Notes: a model not told the origin generated them from the sequence alone. A stretch of 64,000 nt of DNA from Porpolomopsis calyptriformis (GCA_951640195.1 OX621167.1:1302001-1366000), one strand, 5' to 3'; positions 11,031 to 23,052 are shown, numbered from the stretch's first letter. Numbers and translations: made by a program.

Positions 11031-11599
11031 TGATACGACCCCTCCGTCCCCTGAGCACCGTATATTCAACTATACGAATACTAGACACCTACCAAGTCCT
11101 TCAAATGCTCCCGATAGCTCCCGAAACGTCCCGAATGACTTCGAGAATCATCGAATGCTCCAAACGCGAATGAAAGTTTGTATATCAAAGGGAAGACACT
11201 ATTCAAAGGCATCAGTTCTCTTCTATTTCTCCCTTTTTCATTCGATTCCTTCATTCCTATTCACTACTTTCCCCTTAGATCATTAGAGAGGCTCCCCTTT
11301 TATCATATACACTCAAAGGGATCCTTGTACTAGAAGATATATATACTGTATGTTGTAGCTAGTGATCAAACAAGTTAGATATTCGCTTCTCTCTCACTCT
11401 CGAGTCTAGATCCTCTTTAGATCTTCTAAGACTTCCTCTTTCGACTTTCCGATCCTTCTGATTCCCTGATCGATCTCGTTCACGAACGGTCGAAGACTCC
11501 CTTTCCACGATTATCAATCATAGGCTGAGTCGAGACTCTTTATAGTCGTCCTCGCACCTTGTTCTGTGTTCGGTTCTCATACACGAAGCAGACGCATCA
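11031..11599 (+). repeat. Element B 3' LTR
   Basis: 569 bp, matching 2696-3305 apart from lost U3 repeats and scattered CG to TG or CA changes (for example CCGATTCCCC in the 5' copy is CTGATTCCCT here). Confidence 0.88.
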
Positions 11600-11782
11600 A
11601 CGTGCGCTTCTGATGACAGTCAAGACCACTTGACTAAAACGTCATAGTATTGGACTTACCCAATACTGTTGTTCCCAGTATATATACCAGATTACACGTG
11701 ATTGGCTATGAATCTGCTTGACGTTCATGAGAGACGGCCTCAGCGCGCTCGATCTCATGTCTCGAATTTCAGATTCGTGACA
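11600..11782 (-). repeat. Element X 5' LTR, distal part (right of element B)
   Basis: This is the continuation of the LTR that starts at 2672. The TATA box is at 11679-11686 and the predicted RNA start at 11657. It ends GTGACA at 11782, followed by the CTTCT target duplication. Confidence 0.88.
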
Positions 11783-11787
11783 CTTCT

Positions 11788-13209
11788 TGATGAAGAAGAA
11801 AGGGGAAGCAATGGAAGAAATGGATTTGTGAATTCATCCAGTGTGGAGGTTCTCTTCCAAGAACTCATCCAATTGAGCATGTTCATCCATGGAGAGAGGA
11901 TAAACCTTGCAGTCAAGTTTCTCTTCAGTTCCAGGGAGAAGTTTGATTGTGTGGTCCCAGGGATGACTTGGAGGGAGTTCATTGAAGTCTTCCTTGGTGA
12001 AGACATCTTGGAATTCGTGGAGGTATTCGGGTACCATTTCTTTCCATGTACAGTCCTTCTTCTGGGCTTCCCAGGCCTTGATCGCGAGATCCTGTGATTT
12101 TGTACCCATCAATCGAATTTGGATGGCGGGATTGAAGTCGACCATGAGGAGATGGTTGCCATCCTCAAGATTGAGGTTGTTGACATCAACAGAATCAGGA
12201 AAGGGAGAGGGACGATAATCAGGAGAACATCAATCAAGAACGAGAGAGTGTGCCTTCTAGTCAATGGAGGGGTTATGGAGCTTCAGCCAATTGTGTCCAA
12301 GGAAAACCTGAGACTTGCCGAGGTTCATAACACCAAAGTTAATTTGTTCAATGTGGGAACCGATCCTTAGTTCAAGCGTGACCATTTCTGAGATAGGACC
12401 TTCAGAATTAGGTTGTCCATCTGCATTGTGTACAGGGATGGGTCAAGCAAGCTTGGTGGTATGTAGATCATGTTCGCGAACATATTTCACATCAATGCAT
12501 GAACCCTCACAACCGCTGTTGATGAGAGCAGTAGCAAGGTGTTTGGCGCAGTTATCCAAGGTTGTAATGACAGTTTTGAGGGTTAGCTGATTTCCTCCAG
12601 AGCCACAAACAAACACATGAGGCTCCTTGAGTTCGTTCAGGGCTCGGATGGCATTCTCTGTTGTGAGGGAATTGATTTGATCGATCGTGTCCTGAGTTAT
12701 CTCTCACAATCAGGCAGGGTGAGACCATTTGGAGAGAATGGGAATTGCATGATTAGCCTGTTCCTTAATGGCATTAACAATTTCCAGAGGGGAAGAAAGA
12801 GAGTTGATGTTGATCAAATCGATGGAAGGGAGAGACAATGGTTCGGGAATGGGGGGTTGAGGGGATTCAGGGCACTCAACATTCACACTTGGCTTGGACA
12901 GTAGAGGACTAGTTTTATTGATGGACTTGGTGGTATCGAGTAATGTATATGCTGTCGTGGTATTACAAAGAGAAAAAAGAGGAGAAGGGGAGAAGTCCGG
13001 TACTATCTGTTCATAATACCAAAGCAAACAGCTTTCTGTTGAATAGAGGGAGTGCATCTCTAATGACCATCACCAAAATCCTGTTCAATCGAGTCAGGGG
13101 TGGGTTCCTCTGGAGTATGCTCCTCTGCGGAAAGGAGGTTCATCAACTCTGAGAGCTCGTCGTGCATTAGTTCATGCTGGAGGGCACGAACGTTGACTTT
13201 CTTGAGCTC
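11788..13209 (-). pseudogene. Element A protease and N-terminal RT (broken)
   Basis: Conceptual translation on the minus strand gives a retropepsin-like stretch ending in VFLGHNWL, then a linker (PPSHPWDHTIKLLPG) and the RT start (ASPFFFIKK) where X interrupts it. The catalytic triad reads NSG (LINSGCEGS) instead of DSG, which should abolish activity. Several stops interrupt the frame, among them TAG after NPSID where family members have Trp. This frame is -1 relative to gag. Confidence 0.78.
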
Positions 13210-14169
13210 CTAAGGACAATCCTGATGGAAATGTCCAACTTGGCTACAATTGTAGCACTTGTTGACTTGATGCATCTTGCTGAGGTCCATGGGCAATCCT
13301 TGACTGCTGTGGATGGTACTAGAGGGTACCTGATGATCTTGTTGGGGTGGGGGTTGGAAGTGTGGCACAGACAGCCTAAAAGACAGATGAGAGAGGGAGG
13401 TAGTCGGACGTTGGTAATGTTCTTGCTCACAGAAACATTCCATGAGCTGCTTGATGGCCATCACCTTCTCATGATACTTGTCATACTTGGTGGGGAGTGG
13501 TGGGCTTGCATACATTTGCCAAATTACATCTTGACGGATGTTCTTCTCGATAATGCGGATGCATTCTTTATCCTGGCCAGTGAGACCAGCTTGATGGAAC
13601 AAGAGTTCCAATTTTACAAAGTAGTCTGAAATACTCAATCGTCCCTGAGAGAAGTGTTCAACCTCTTCGCAAGTGTGTTGCTCAATGGCGTGGTTGACAA
13701 AGGTTGCATCCAGCAAGGTGGTGAAGTTGGCCCAAGTCCTGAGAGGGACAAGGTTGCCAGACGCATCTGTGCGACTGAAAAACGTATCAATGTATTGTTG
13801 CACCCACTCAGCAGCAACGCCTTCCTTCATGTACGAAAGTGCAATGAGGATCATCTTCTTGGGATTGGTGACATTGCTGCCATGGAGAAAGATGATAACC
13901 TGTCGGAACCAGTTTTTGTACTGTTTTTTATTGCCATTGAAGGAGTCAGGCTGAGCGAGTTTGATTTTATTCAATGCGGAGGCCATTGGGGTCGATTGCG
14001 AAGGGGGAAGTGGATTTGGGTTTGGGGGCGGTGGAGTTGAAGAGGGAGGAACAGAGGGAGAAGGAGAACGAGGGGCTGGATTCGATTCAGAGGGTTGGGG
14101 AGGATTTTTCTTGGGGGTCTCAGGTAGTGGTTGTTGCGGGGAGGAAGTTTTCGCCTTTGCGGGAGTCAA
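13210..14169 (-). pseudogene. Element A Gag with CCHC zinc knuckle
   Basis: The open frame of about 319 codons on the minus strand starts with a Pro/Ser-rich region. A retrotransposon Gag core follows (MILIALSYMKEGVAAEWV), and it ends with CYNCSQVGHFHQDC, a C-x2-C-x4-H-x4-C nucleic-acid knuckle just before a TAG stop. The frame has no ATG at its left limit; the first internal ATG is at the MASALNKIKL segment. It is listed as a pseudogene because the rest of the element is broken. An open frame at 14367-14810 upstream, with no recognisable domain, probably belongs to the same leader. Confidence 0.75.
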
Positions 14170-15029
14170 GGAGGACCATGTGAGAGGAGGAGGGGTTCAT
14201 TGGAAGCGGGCACGTCCGCTAAACGTGAAGGGTATTTGTCGCGGAGAAGGGGAGGGGAGAGTGGTTAGTCCGAGAAGAGAGTAGATGGAGGGGGTCAAAG
14301 GATCGAGGATCTGAGATGAGAGCAGGGATTGGATCTCAGTCTTATTGTTGACAGTGTCCTGGAAGTCTAACTCCTCGTCTGTGAGCCCGAAGCTTGATCA
14401 ATGGGATCCTGCATAGGGAGGCGTGATAGCAAGTTGTCTTGGACATGAATCTCCCTGATGTAACCAGAGGATCTACAACAGTAGAACACATGGAGGGAGG
14501 AGGCGATAAAATTCACAACGAGAGTCAGGGACTGGTAAATCCTAACACGTACATGATTAAATGTGCATGGTTCAATCTTGACAAAAGGGTCAAGACCATC
14601 ATCTGAAGAATCCAGAGGAGACAGGGCAGTATAATAAGAGTCTAAAGAGAGCGAAGAATGAGACAAGATGGGGGAAGGGTTGGCGGAGGCGGGAGGAGAG
14701 AGTTCGAATGCAAGGTGGGAGAACTTGAGCATAAGAGCTGTGAGTTGAGCCTGTTCAATGTCTAGAGCATTGACAGCTTGCTGCTCAGAGTAGCTAATGA
14801 GCTGACTCAAGGAAGCCTGGGGGGAATGGTGAGGAGGGGAGTAGGACAGAGGTGGATCAAAGGAGGACGGGTCCAGGGTGGTGGTTGAATTTGATACTGT
14901 GTGGTTGGTTACTGTGGTTCTCGAAACGAAAGAGGATGGATCGCTGAGGGGGAGCCTGGTAGATTCTGGAGAGGCAATTAGTCAGTCATAAAACAACAGA
15001 CTAATCAGATGAATCTTGTCCAGGGACTC

Positions 15030-15419
15030 TGTTATAAACTGGATGTCGATAAGATGGTTTTACTTCGAAGAGCTCTGTCCCTAGATGATGATGATGTTCC
15101 AAATCCTAGTTATTGGGTTGCTAATGAGGAATCAGACTTAAAGTCTGAGTACAACTAACTAGGGGTTTATATACTGACTACGCTACTGCAGATGAGTCAG
15201 TGTAAACATGAGGAATACATGCGACGAGTAGAGATAAGCATGATAGAAGACTCGGAGCATGTGAAAGGGTGAAACATGATTGTCAGAAATGAAATGTGTC
15301 CTATCTAGGATATATGAAAAGATACGAGGCTGTGGGGAATCCCAAGCAAAGATAAGACCTATCTGACTAAGTGACAATGACTAATCATAGAGAGAAAGTG
15401 AAAATTTACGTCCGTGACA
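15030..15419 (-). repeat. Element C 3' LTR
   Basis: Plus-strand ends TGTTATAA and CGTGACA. It is very similar to 28294-28683 and a shortened, diverged relative of the 423-bp LTR of D. Confidence 0.9.
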
Positions 15420-15453
15420 TACACCTCATTTTTTGGGAAATTTGACCCAAATT

Positions 15454-16155
15454 TCAAACTTGGGTGGTGTCGGTCGTTTCGTTCTCTGAGGCCTGGGTTT
15501 GGGTTTCCTCAGTGGCAGGGGCCTCGACAGCCACTGAGAGGGAAGCAATGGGGGTGGCTTCCGAGGTTGCTTCGACAGGGGAGGGGGCTCGGATCATCGC
15601 GACATCATCCTCATCTGGGTATTCTAGGTCGAGGTCGATCAGGTACTCAACTGATGCACCATATTCGATTAGGGTCTCCATTGTCATGAGATCCTGTTGA
15701 GCCCGAAGAAAATCTTCTTGGGAGAGTTGTTTGGCTCAACGACTCTCTTCCATGAGCTTGACAATGATGGCGCGGGTGGTGACATCATAGCAGTTGACCC
15801 ACATATGTTTCTTTCCCCGTTGAAGCTCCCAAACTTTTAACTCACTCTAGTCCCAATGATTCTTCCAAAATAAGGCACTTCTTTCCGATGCCTTGAGCTC
15901 GGCTTGCAAGGTGTCGCACTCTTGATGAAGTTCTCAGTTCCAGTTGCTGATGCTGTTGCTGTGGGCCATAAGGCGTGAGATAGTGACAGCAGGGTCTTCA
16001 GGAGGAGGTGTCTGTGTAGGGTATTCCTTGAAGAAATCTTCCACGCATGCGCGAGCTTGTCGACGTAACTGTTGAGTGGAGGAAGTAGAAGTGGAGGGAC
16101 CAGGAGTAGGGGAGCGGATGGCGACTTGAGGAGAGGGAGATCAAGTGGCGGGCAT
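15454..16155 (-). pseudogene. Element C third frame (remnant of the D ORF3 homologue)
   Basis: Minus-strand reading matches the D frame at 26755-27492 over its length, for example SVEYLIDLDLEYPDEDD and ASLSVAVEAPATEE near the end, but stops and frameshifts break it. Confidence 0.75.
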
Positions 16156-16320
16156 TGTGAATGATGGTTTTACGATGTTGGTATTGGGTAAGTTCATCGA
16201 AAGTGGGAAAGGACTAGATGGAATCGTATCAATGACTCTGAGTTTATAAGTGCCAACTCGATCTAAAAATAGGATTCAAAAAATGGACAGCTGGAATGAT
16301 GACAAACGAGTTAAGTCACC

Positions 16321-19300
16321 ATTTGAATTGAGTCTTCATAAGTCTTCACAATTTCCTTGGCATGTCGCAAGATGTTCGATTGTTCTTCCCAAGTAGCTTC
16401 TTCGATCAGATAACCTTTCCATTTGACCAAATACTTTCGTCGGTGTTTAGCTCCGGAGTGTTGAAGAATCGATTTGACTTCATATTCTTCTTCATTCTCA
16501 ATCAGATCTGGGGGAGGTCAAGACATATCAATGATATCAGGGTGGAGCGACTTATCTTCGATGTTCAGTCTCAGGAGTGATACGTGAAAAACTGGATGGA
16601 GCTTCCAAGTTCCAGGGATATCGATAAGATATGCAAGATCCGATACTTGCTTTAGGATCTTGAACAGTCCAGTTCTTCGGTTATCCAGCTTCTTAGCGGG
16701 TTGAGTCGTCTTGATGTTCTTGGTATCTAACCAAACCAAATCTCCAACTTTGAAGGAGGGAGAGAGTTTCCGTTTTTGATTGGCATACTTCTTCATTGAT
16801 TCTGCGGCGTGTGATAGTGATTCTCCAGCACTCTTCTGAGCATGCGTGAGATGTTCATGGAAGGTGTTCGCTGCGGGGACGTTACTCGGGGATTCGATTG
16901 TGATCGGCAAATGAGGATGACGGCCATATTCTAAATAGAAGGGTGATTGTGATGTGGCAGAGTGTTGTCGATTATTGTAAGCAAATTCGGTGGAAGCTAA
17001 CCATTCGGACCAGTCATCTTGCATAAAGTTGGTGTAGAACCATAAGTAGACCTCGAGTTCTTGGTTTGTTCGTTCAGTCTGACCATCGGTCTCGGGATGA
17101 TAAGCGGTAGACAGTCCAGAAATGGTTCCTAGGAGTTTATTGAGGGCTTCCATGAATTTTGATGTGAATTGCACTCCACAGTTGGAAATGATCTTCTTTG
17201 GCCATCCATGATGTTTCCAGATGTGATCACGGAAGAGTCGGGCAGCGCCTTCTGATGAAAGATTGGAAGTCATTGGAATAAAATGAGCACATTTCGTGAA
17301 GCGATCGACGACTACCATCACAGCATCGTATCCAAGCAAGTCAGGTAGTTGAACAATGAGATCGACGGTTATCTCAGTCCATGGTTCGGTAGCGGGGGGT
17401 ATAGGTTGTAGGAGTCCTGTCAGCTTCAAAGGGTAATTCTTGTTTTGCTGACAAGCAGGATAGGACCACATGTAGTTGATAACATCTTTAGAGACACCAT
17501 CCCAAACAAAGTTTTGGAGTACCAGCTCCTTCGTCTTCTCAATGCCAGGGTGTCCAGCATGGGGGTAGGTGTGGGACAGTCGTATTATGTTTGTGCGCAA
17601 AGATACTTCCTCTGGCACCACAATCTGACCTTCAACATCGCGAACCAACCCATCAGCTTGGTCCCAAAACAATGAGGCATCCTCGATTTTCTGTGAGATT
17701 TCATTCGGTATCGGCAATTTGAAGCGTAATCTTGCGAAAAAGTCCGGTTCGGAAAGTTTGATGATCGAATTGATCCAGTGTTCATCCGCGATTAAAATCT
17801 CATCTTCCACCTCGCCTTTACCCTCGTCGAAATAATCCGGGCACCTAGATAACCCATCGGCTTTGTTCTTTCTCCCTAGGACGTACTTGATCTTGTATTC
17901 ATATCTCGACAGAATTTCTGACCAACGAGCACGTCATCCAAATAACACGCGAGCGGTACTGAAATATTTGAGGGCGAGGCTGTCGGTACGAATCAGAAGG
18001 TCATGTTGTGAACCCTCCAAAAGGTGTTGCCACGCTTTAAGACAGTCTATTATCGCCAGAAGCTCGGCGTCGTGAGTTGGATATTTCTTTTCAGCAGGGG
18101 TTAAAGATCTTGAATGAAAGCCTACAGGTTTCCAGTTGTTTCCATGCAGTTGAGACAGTATTCCTCTTAAGGCAAAACCAGAGGCGTCAGTCTCCAAGCA
18201 GTATGGTAGGTTTTGATACGGTACTTCGAGGACAGGGGCATTCGTGAGGGAGTGTTTCAGTTGATCAAAGGCGTGTTGTCGTTCGGGAGTCCATTCCCAT
18301 ACAGCATCTCTGCGGAGTAATTGGTTAAGTGGTTGGGTGATCTTCAAAAAGTCCTTGACATATTTTCTCCAGAAATTCGCGCTTCCGAGAAAGGATTGAA
18401 GTTGTTTCACGGTTCGAGGTTCGGGCCATTCGACTATAGCTTTGATCTTCTTGGGATTGGTTCCGATATGACCTTTTGTCAAGGTCATCCCTAGATAGAT
18501 CACCTCTTCTTTCTCGAATTGGCATTTGATGGGTTTACAGGAGAGTTTGTTCTTCTTCATGATGTCAAGAGTTTTGAACGTCCAATAACGCAATTCTTCT
18601 AGATCATCTCCGCAGATGAGAACGTCATCGATATAGATAAAACACAACCTGATTTTAGTACTTCAGCAAATCGTGTATCGATCATTCATTGGAACATAGC
18701 TGGAGAATTTCATAGACCAAAGAACATCACCCTTGGTACGAAAAGTCCTTCAACCGTAAGGAAGGCAGCTTTCCATTCATCACCTTCTTTTATATGAATA
18801 TTGTTGAATCCCCATCGGATATCCACAACTGTGAATAGTGCAGCAGATCAAAGTTTCGGTTGTTGAACGATCTGGTGCAAGAGTGGTAGGGGATAGCGGT
18901 TGGGAACTGTAAAGTGGTTCAAGTACTGATAATCTTCGATTGGTCTGTATCCAGCATCTTGTCCTTTCGCATTGATGTCTTCAGCTTTCTTGCTTAGGAA
19001 GAAGGGGGCAGCCTGAGGTGAAGATCCTTTGAAGATTCATCCAGTGGCCATGTTTTCAGCTAGAAACTTCTTCAAATATTCTATCTCTCAAGGGGACATC
19101 GGATAAGTCACGTCGGTTTGAGGTACGAAGTCATCTCTAAGGTCAATGATGTGATCGAACTCGGAATGAGGTGGAAGGCAATCGAAATACTCTTTGGCAA
19201 AGACACTAGCATAGTCTTTCCAGTAAACCTCCGGTACAAACTTTCGCATATCTTCCTCCACCGTGCTGGCTCGAGATTCGTCCGATTTTAAAATACTTGC

Positions 19301-19888
19301 AATTGCCAGCGAGACCGATTCTACCACAGAGGACTCTGCTTTGCCGCTACAATACTGACGAGAAGTCTCTTTGCCTCCAAGAGCCAGTGTTGACTTCTCC
19401 CAATCAATACTAGGGTTTTGAGCTCTGAGCCATGGGTAGCCAAGGATAATATCAAACTTGGATCCGAGGTTGGTCACTTCCAAACGGATCCTATCAATGT
19501 ATCCACCTGGAGCTTCTATCCAGACATCTGCATCAAAAATGATCAGGCCTCCTCGGTTTTCTGACCCATCGGCATTCCGTATGGGGATTGGGGTTTCCAA
19601 ATCCTGAAGAGTAAATTCATGACGAGTTGCGAAGGTCTCGTCCATAAAGTTTCCAGAAGCTCCGCTATCAATAAGACACGTGGTGGGGATATGTCGGCCA
19701 CTGTCTGAAGTTTTGATCCAAACGTCCATCGTAAGTCCTGAATCGCCCTTTTCGATAGTGCCAAGAGTTCGAAATAGATTGCATGGGGTAATGGTACATT
19801 GAGTGATATGGTCTGTGACGTCAGGCAAACTGTCCAGACCTTTCAAAAACCCTGGGACTTCAAGTCCGTTGCCAACCTCTTCTTTCAA
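16321..19888 (-). pseudogene. Element C Pol (protease, RT, RNase H, integrase, chromodomain; broken)
   Basis: The fragments read protease 19088-19888 (LIDSGASGNFMDE), RT/RNase H 17934-18647 (FIYIDDVLICGDD, ETDASGFAL), integrase 16521-17810 (HTYPHAGHPG, AYHPETDGQTERTNQELEVY) and a chromodomain remnant at 16321-16520. TGA codons at 16518, 17934, 18848 and 19037 each stand where D has CGA. A lost C near 18646 frameshifts the YIDD box. Confidence 0.88.
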
Positions 19889-21048
19889 TCATCCGACCAA
19901 TTGCATATACCACATTTCGCCATATCCGACGGAGTCTTACTCGTTGCCAATGTAGCGGGTGAGCTGACATTCTCCATGTGGGGCTCAGTGGTAACGACAC
20001 GTATGTCTCTGCCTCATCCTCATCCTCATCCTCTGTAACTTCCTCTACCTCGATAGTATCCTCCTTGACATGAGGGAGAGGTATTGGGTATATTCTTCGC
20101 ATCACCGGTGACATGGTCTGGGCAGGCGTTCGCGAAGTGGCCAGGTTGGCCGCAGGAGTAACAATTTCCATATGGGATCGTACAGGCAGAAGAGGAAGGC
20201 TCTTCTCTTTTGATGGTGGGGGCTGCTGACGTTTGACAGGTCATCGTCGCAGCCACGTACGATCCTCGGGCAGGAAAGGGATTAGAGTATTGAGGTTGGG
20301 ACATAGAGGTTTGTTTCTGTGAGGCGAGAATATCTTTCTGGTGTTGGTAACACATCATGGCGTCCTTCCACTCTTGAAGTGTGGTTGGGACGGCGGGGAG
20401 TCGGTAAACAAATTCAATGAACTCGGAGTCGAGTCCAGCTTGGTAAAGATCAATGAGGGCGGCGTCGTTGAAACCGGTATTGACCTGTAAAGCGCCGAAG
20501 CACAGGTTGTAGTCTTCTATCTTCTTCCTTCCTTGGCGGAGATTCTTGATATCGTTGCGAGCACGAGACTGTCTGTCAATTCCTTCGAATGTTGTCTGGA
20601 ATCAAGTCACAAATGTGGCCCAGGTAGCAGTTGGGCCTGTCCAGTTGACAGTCCTCATGTCGTTCGTCTCCTTCTCGGACCAGGTCTGGGCGTTCGTTCC
20701 TTTCATGAAAGAAAGGGCAAAGGGGATCTTGTGCTTGTCGCGGTACGGCTTTCCCATGAAATACAATTCGCAGCTGTTAATAAATTTGTCGACATCCTGC
20801 TGTCGACCAGTAAACTCATCTGGCTTGGCCATCTTTATCTCGATGGTGGGAGCGGCAGGAGGTTGAGGTTGAGGTTGCGGTGGGGGCTGAGGCTGAACTT
20901 GGGCGGCAAGTTGTTGCTGAAGATCTTGAATCTCTGCTGCCTGGTTTGCGTTCGAAGCCTGGAGGTTGGCCACTTCCCTCCGCAAGTCGTTCATGACTGC
21001 GAGGATTTCGTTGAGGTTAGGGACAGGGGGATTAGCGTGAGAACCCAT
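19846..21048 (-). pseudogene. Element C Gag (broken)
   Basis: MGSHANPPVPNLNEILAVMN at 21048 and CYSCGQPGHFANAC (CCHC knuckle) further left match the D Gag. A TGA at 20602-20604 replaces a D CGA codon. The frame ends at the same GGGTTTT sequence (19846-19852 on the minus strand) as in D. The N-terminal leader lies beyond D at 27955-28280. Confidence 0.85.
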
Positions 21049-21067
21049 TGGATCTGGTGATGGTGAA

Positions 21068-21490
21068 TGTCACGGACGTAAATTTTCATTTCCTCTCTAT
21101 GTTAGTCATCAGTGCTTAGTCGGACAGGTCCTATCTCTACTTGGGATTCCCCAGGGATTCCCCACGATTCCTTATCTTTTCATATATCCTAGATAAGACC
21201 CATTTCATTTCCGACGATTATGTTTCACTCCTTCACATGCTCCGAGTCTCTTATCATGCTTATCTTTACTCGTCGCATGTATTTCTCATGTATGCCTCAT
21301 GTATTCCCCGTGTTTACACTGACTCATCCGCAGTAGCGTAGTCAGTATATAAACCCCTAGTTAGCCGTACTCAGACCTTAAGTCTGATTCCTCGTTAGCA
21401 ACCCCAATAACTAGGACTCGAGATATCATCATCGTCTAGGGACAGAGCTCTCCGAAGTAAAACCATCTCATCGGCAACCAGTTTATAACA
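21068..21490 (+). repeat. Element D 5' LTR
   Basis: TGTCAC...TAACA termini. It contains the promoter (TATATAAA at 21346-21353) and the predicted RNA start at about 21380, which defines the U3/R boundary. Confidence 0.95.
21346..21390 (+). promoter_or_regulatory. Element D promoter and predicted transcription start
   Basis: A TATATAAA box at 21346-21353 lies 34 nt before AAGTCTGATTC (21380-21390). That sequence is complementary to the PBS, which marks it as the likely 5' end of the RNA. Confidence 0.75.
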
Positions 21491-21491
21491 A

Positions 21492-21502
21492 GAATCAGAC
21501 TT
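21492..21502 (+). promoter_or_regulatory. Element D self-complementary primer binding site
   Basis: GAATCAGACTT, one base after the LTR, is the exact complement of 21380-21390 in the LTR. This fits self-priming as in Tf1, not tRNA priming. Confidence 0.8.
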
Positions 21503-21853
21503 CCTTCTTGCTCTCTCCCCCTTACTTGATCCACCTTCGCTTTAACACTGGACGACGACGACGAAAACTTCTACGATTCCTCTGAGCAGAATAATCCTCT
21601 TTCTCAATCGCTTTACTCACAGACCCGGATCTTCCCAGACCCAAACGAAGAAGCTAGTCAAGCTTCTCCATTGCCAAGTATCGCACACGCTCTAGGAAGG
21701 ACTCGAAGCGAAACAACTTGCTTACTCGCCGCCGCTCAGTCACAACGTCCCATCACTCCCCCTACTGTTAGGTATCAACCCTTCCCGTATCAACAACCGA
21801 CTCGACCGTCTTCACCTTTAACAACACCTTCACCATCACCATCACCAGATCCA

Positions 21854-22840
21854 ATGGGTTCTCGCGCTAACCCCCCTGTTCCCAACCTCAATGAAATCCT
21901 CGCAGTCATGAATGACTTGCGGAGGGAGATGGCCAACCTGCAGACCTCGAATGCGAACCAAGCGGCAGAGATCCAAGATCTCCATCAACAACTCGCCGCC
22001 CAAGCTCAGGTTCAGCCTGCACCGGCACCCCAGCCTCAACCTCCTGCCGCTCCCCCCACCATCGAGATAAAGATGGCAAAGCCAGACGAATTCACCGGTC
22101 GACAACAAGACGTCGACAAATTTATCAACAGCTGCGAATTGTATTTCATGGGGAAGCCATATCGCGACGAACACAAGATCCCCTTTGCCCTTTCCTTCAT
22201 GAAGGGCATGATGGCCCAAACTTGGTCGGAGAAAGAAACCAACGACATGAGGACCGTTAACTGGACTGGCCCGACAGCTACCTGGGCCGCCTTCGTAGTT
22301 CGATTCCGATCAACGTTCGAAGGGATCGACAGACAGTCCCGTGCTCGTAACGACATCAAGAACCTCCGCCAAGGAAAGAAGAAGATAGAAGACTATAACC
22401 TGCGCTTCGGCGCTTTACAGGTCGATACCGGTTTCAACGAGGCCGCCCTCATCGATCTCTACCAAGCTGGACTCGACTCCGAGTTCATAGAATACGTTTA
22501 CCGACTCCCCGCCGTCCCTGCCACACTTCAAGAGTGGAAGGACGCCACAACACGTTATCAACATCAAAAGGACATTCTCGCCTCACAGAAACAGTCCTCC
22601 ACGTCCCGACCCCAATACTCCAACCCCTTTCCTGCACGAGGATCGTATGTGGCTGCAACGACGACCCGTTCAACGACAGCAGCCCCCACCATCAAGAGAG
22701 AAGAACCTTCCTCTTCTGCCCGTACGATCCCATATGGGAATTGTTACTCCTGCGGCCAATCTGGCCACTTCGCAAATGCCTGCCCAAATCGAAACGCCGG
22801 TGATGCGAAGAATCTACCCGATACCTCTTCCTCACGTTGA
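21854..22840 (+). CDS. Element D Gag (one premature TGA)
   Basis: The first ATG in frame is 21854 (MGSRANPPVPNL), but the frame is open and coding-like from about 21545 (a CTG followed by an acidic stretch). Element C shares this leader, also without ATG, so the true start is uncertain. Features: a coiled coil (MNDLRREMANLQTSNANQAA), the Gag core (KIPFALSFMKGMMAQTWSEKE) and a CCHC knuckle CYSCGQSGHFANAC near the end. The stop at 22838 looks like CGA mutated to TGA, because the frame then runs on through an Arg/Gly-rich stretch (FRGRGGYRGRGRGRGR) to the slippery site at 23053. Confidence 0.85.
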   Translation: MGSRANPPVPNLNEILAVMNDLRREMANLQTSNANQAAEIQDLHQQLAAQAQVQPAPAPQPQPPAAPPTIEIKMAKPDEFTGRQQDVDKFINSCELYFMGKPYRDEHKIPFALSFMKGMMAQTWSEKETNDMRTVNWTGPTATWAAFVVRFRSTFEGIDRQSRARNDIKNLRQGKKKIEDYNLRFGALQVDTGFNEAALIDLYQAGLDSEFIEYVYRLPAVPATLQEWKDATTRYQHQKDILASQKQSSTSRPQYSNPFPARGSYVAATTTRSTTAAPTIKREEPSSSARTIPYGNCYSCGQSGHFANACPNRNAGDAKNLPDTSSSR

Positions 22841-23052
22841 GGAGGATACTTTCGAGGCAGAGGAGGCTATAGAGGACGAGGACGAGGACGAGGCAGAGAC
22901 ATACGTGTCGTTACCGCTGAGTCCCACGTGGAGAACGTCAACTCGCCCGCTACATTGGCAGCGAGCGAGACTCCGTCGGACATGGCGAAGATTGGTATAC
23001 GCAATTGGTCGAATGATCGGAAGGAGAGGTTAGCAGCGGATTTGAGAGCCCA

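Larger units (their letters stand above)
2696..11599 (+). mobile_element. Element B: Ty3/gypsy retrotransposon with an antisense accessory gene
   Basis: LTRs 2696-3305 and 11031-11599, both starting TGATAC and ending GCATCA. It inserted in the right LTR of X; the 4-bp target is ATGT on the left (2692-2695) and ACGT on the right (11600-11603), one CpG transition apart. The order is LTR, PBS, gag, protease, RT, RNase H, integrase, antisense gene, PPT, LTR. No chromodomain is seen at the end of integrase. The pol frame holds seven in-frame stops, all TGA. The host-like genes nearby are CGA-rich for Arg, and so is this element. Confidence 0.9.
1854..11782 (-). mobile_element. Element X: 1-kb non-autonomous LTR element (TRIM-like), split by element B
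   Basis: Left LTR 1854-2056 (203 bp); right LTR 2672-2695 plus 11600-11782 (24 + 183 = 207 bp, that is 203 plus the 4-bp duplication made by B). It is flanked by CTTCT on both sides (1849-1853 and 11783-11787). The internal part is only 615 bp (2057-2671), too short for gag-pol, and no retroviral domain is visible in it. A purine-rich tract at 2057-2073 (minus strand) precedes the left LTR, and the PBS abuts the right LTR, so the element points to the left. Reverse transcriptase would have to be supplied in trans. Confidence 0.88.
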
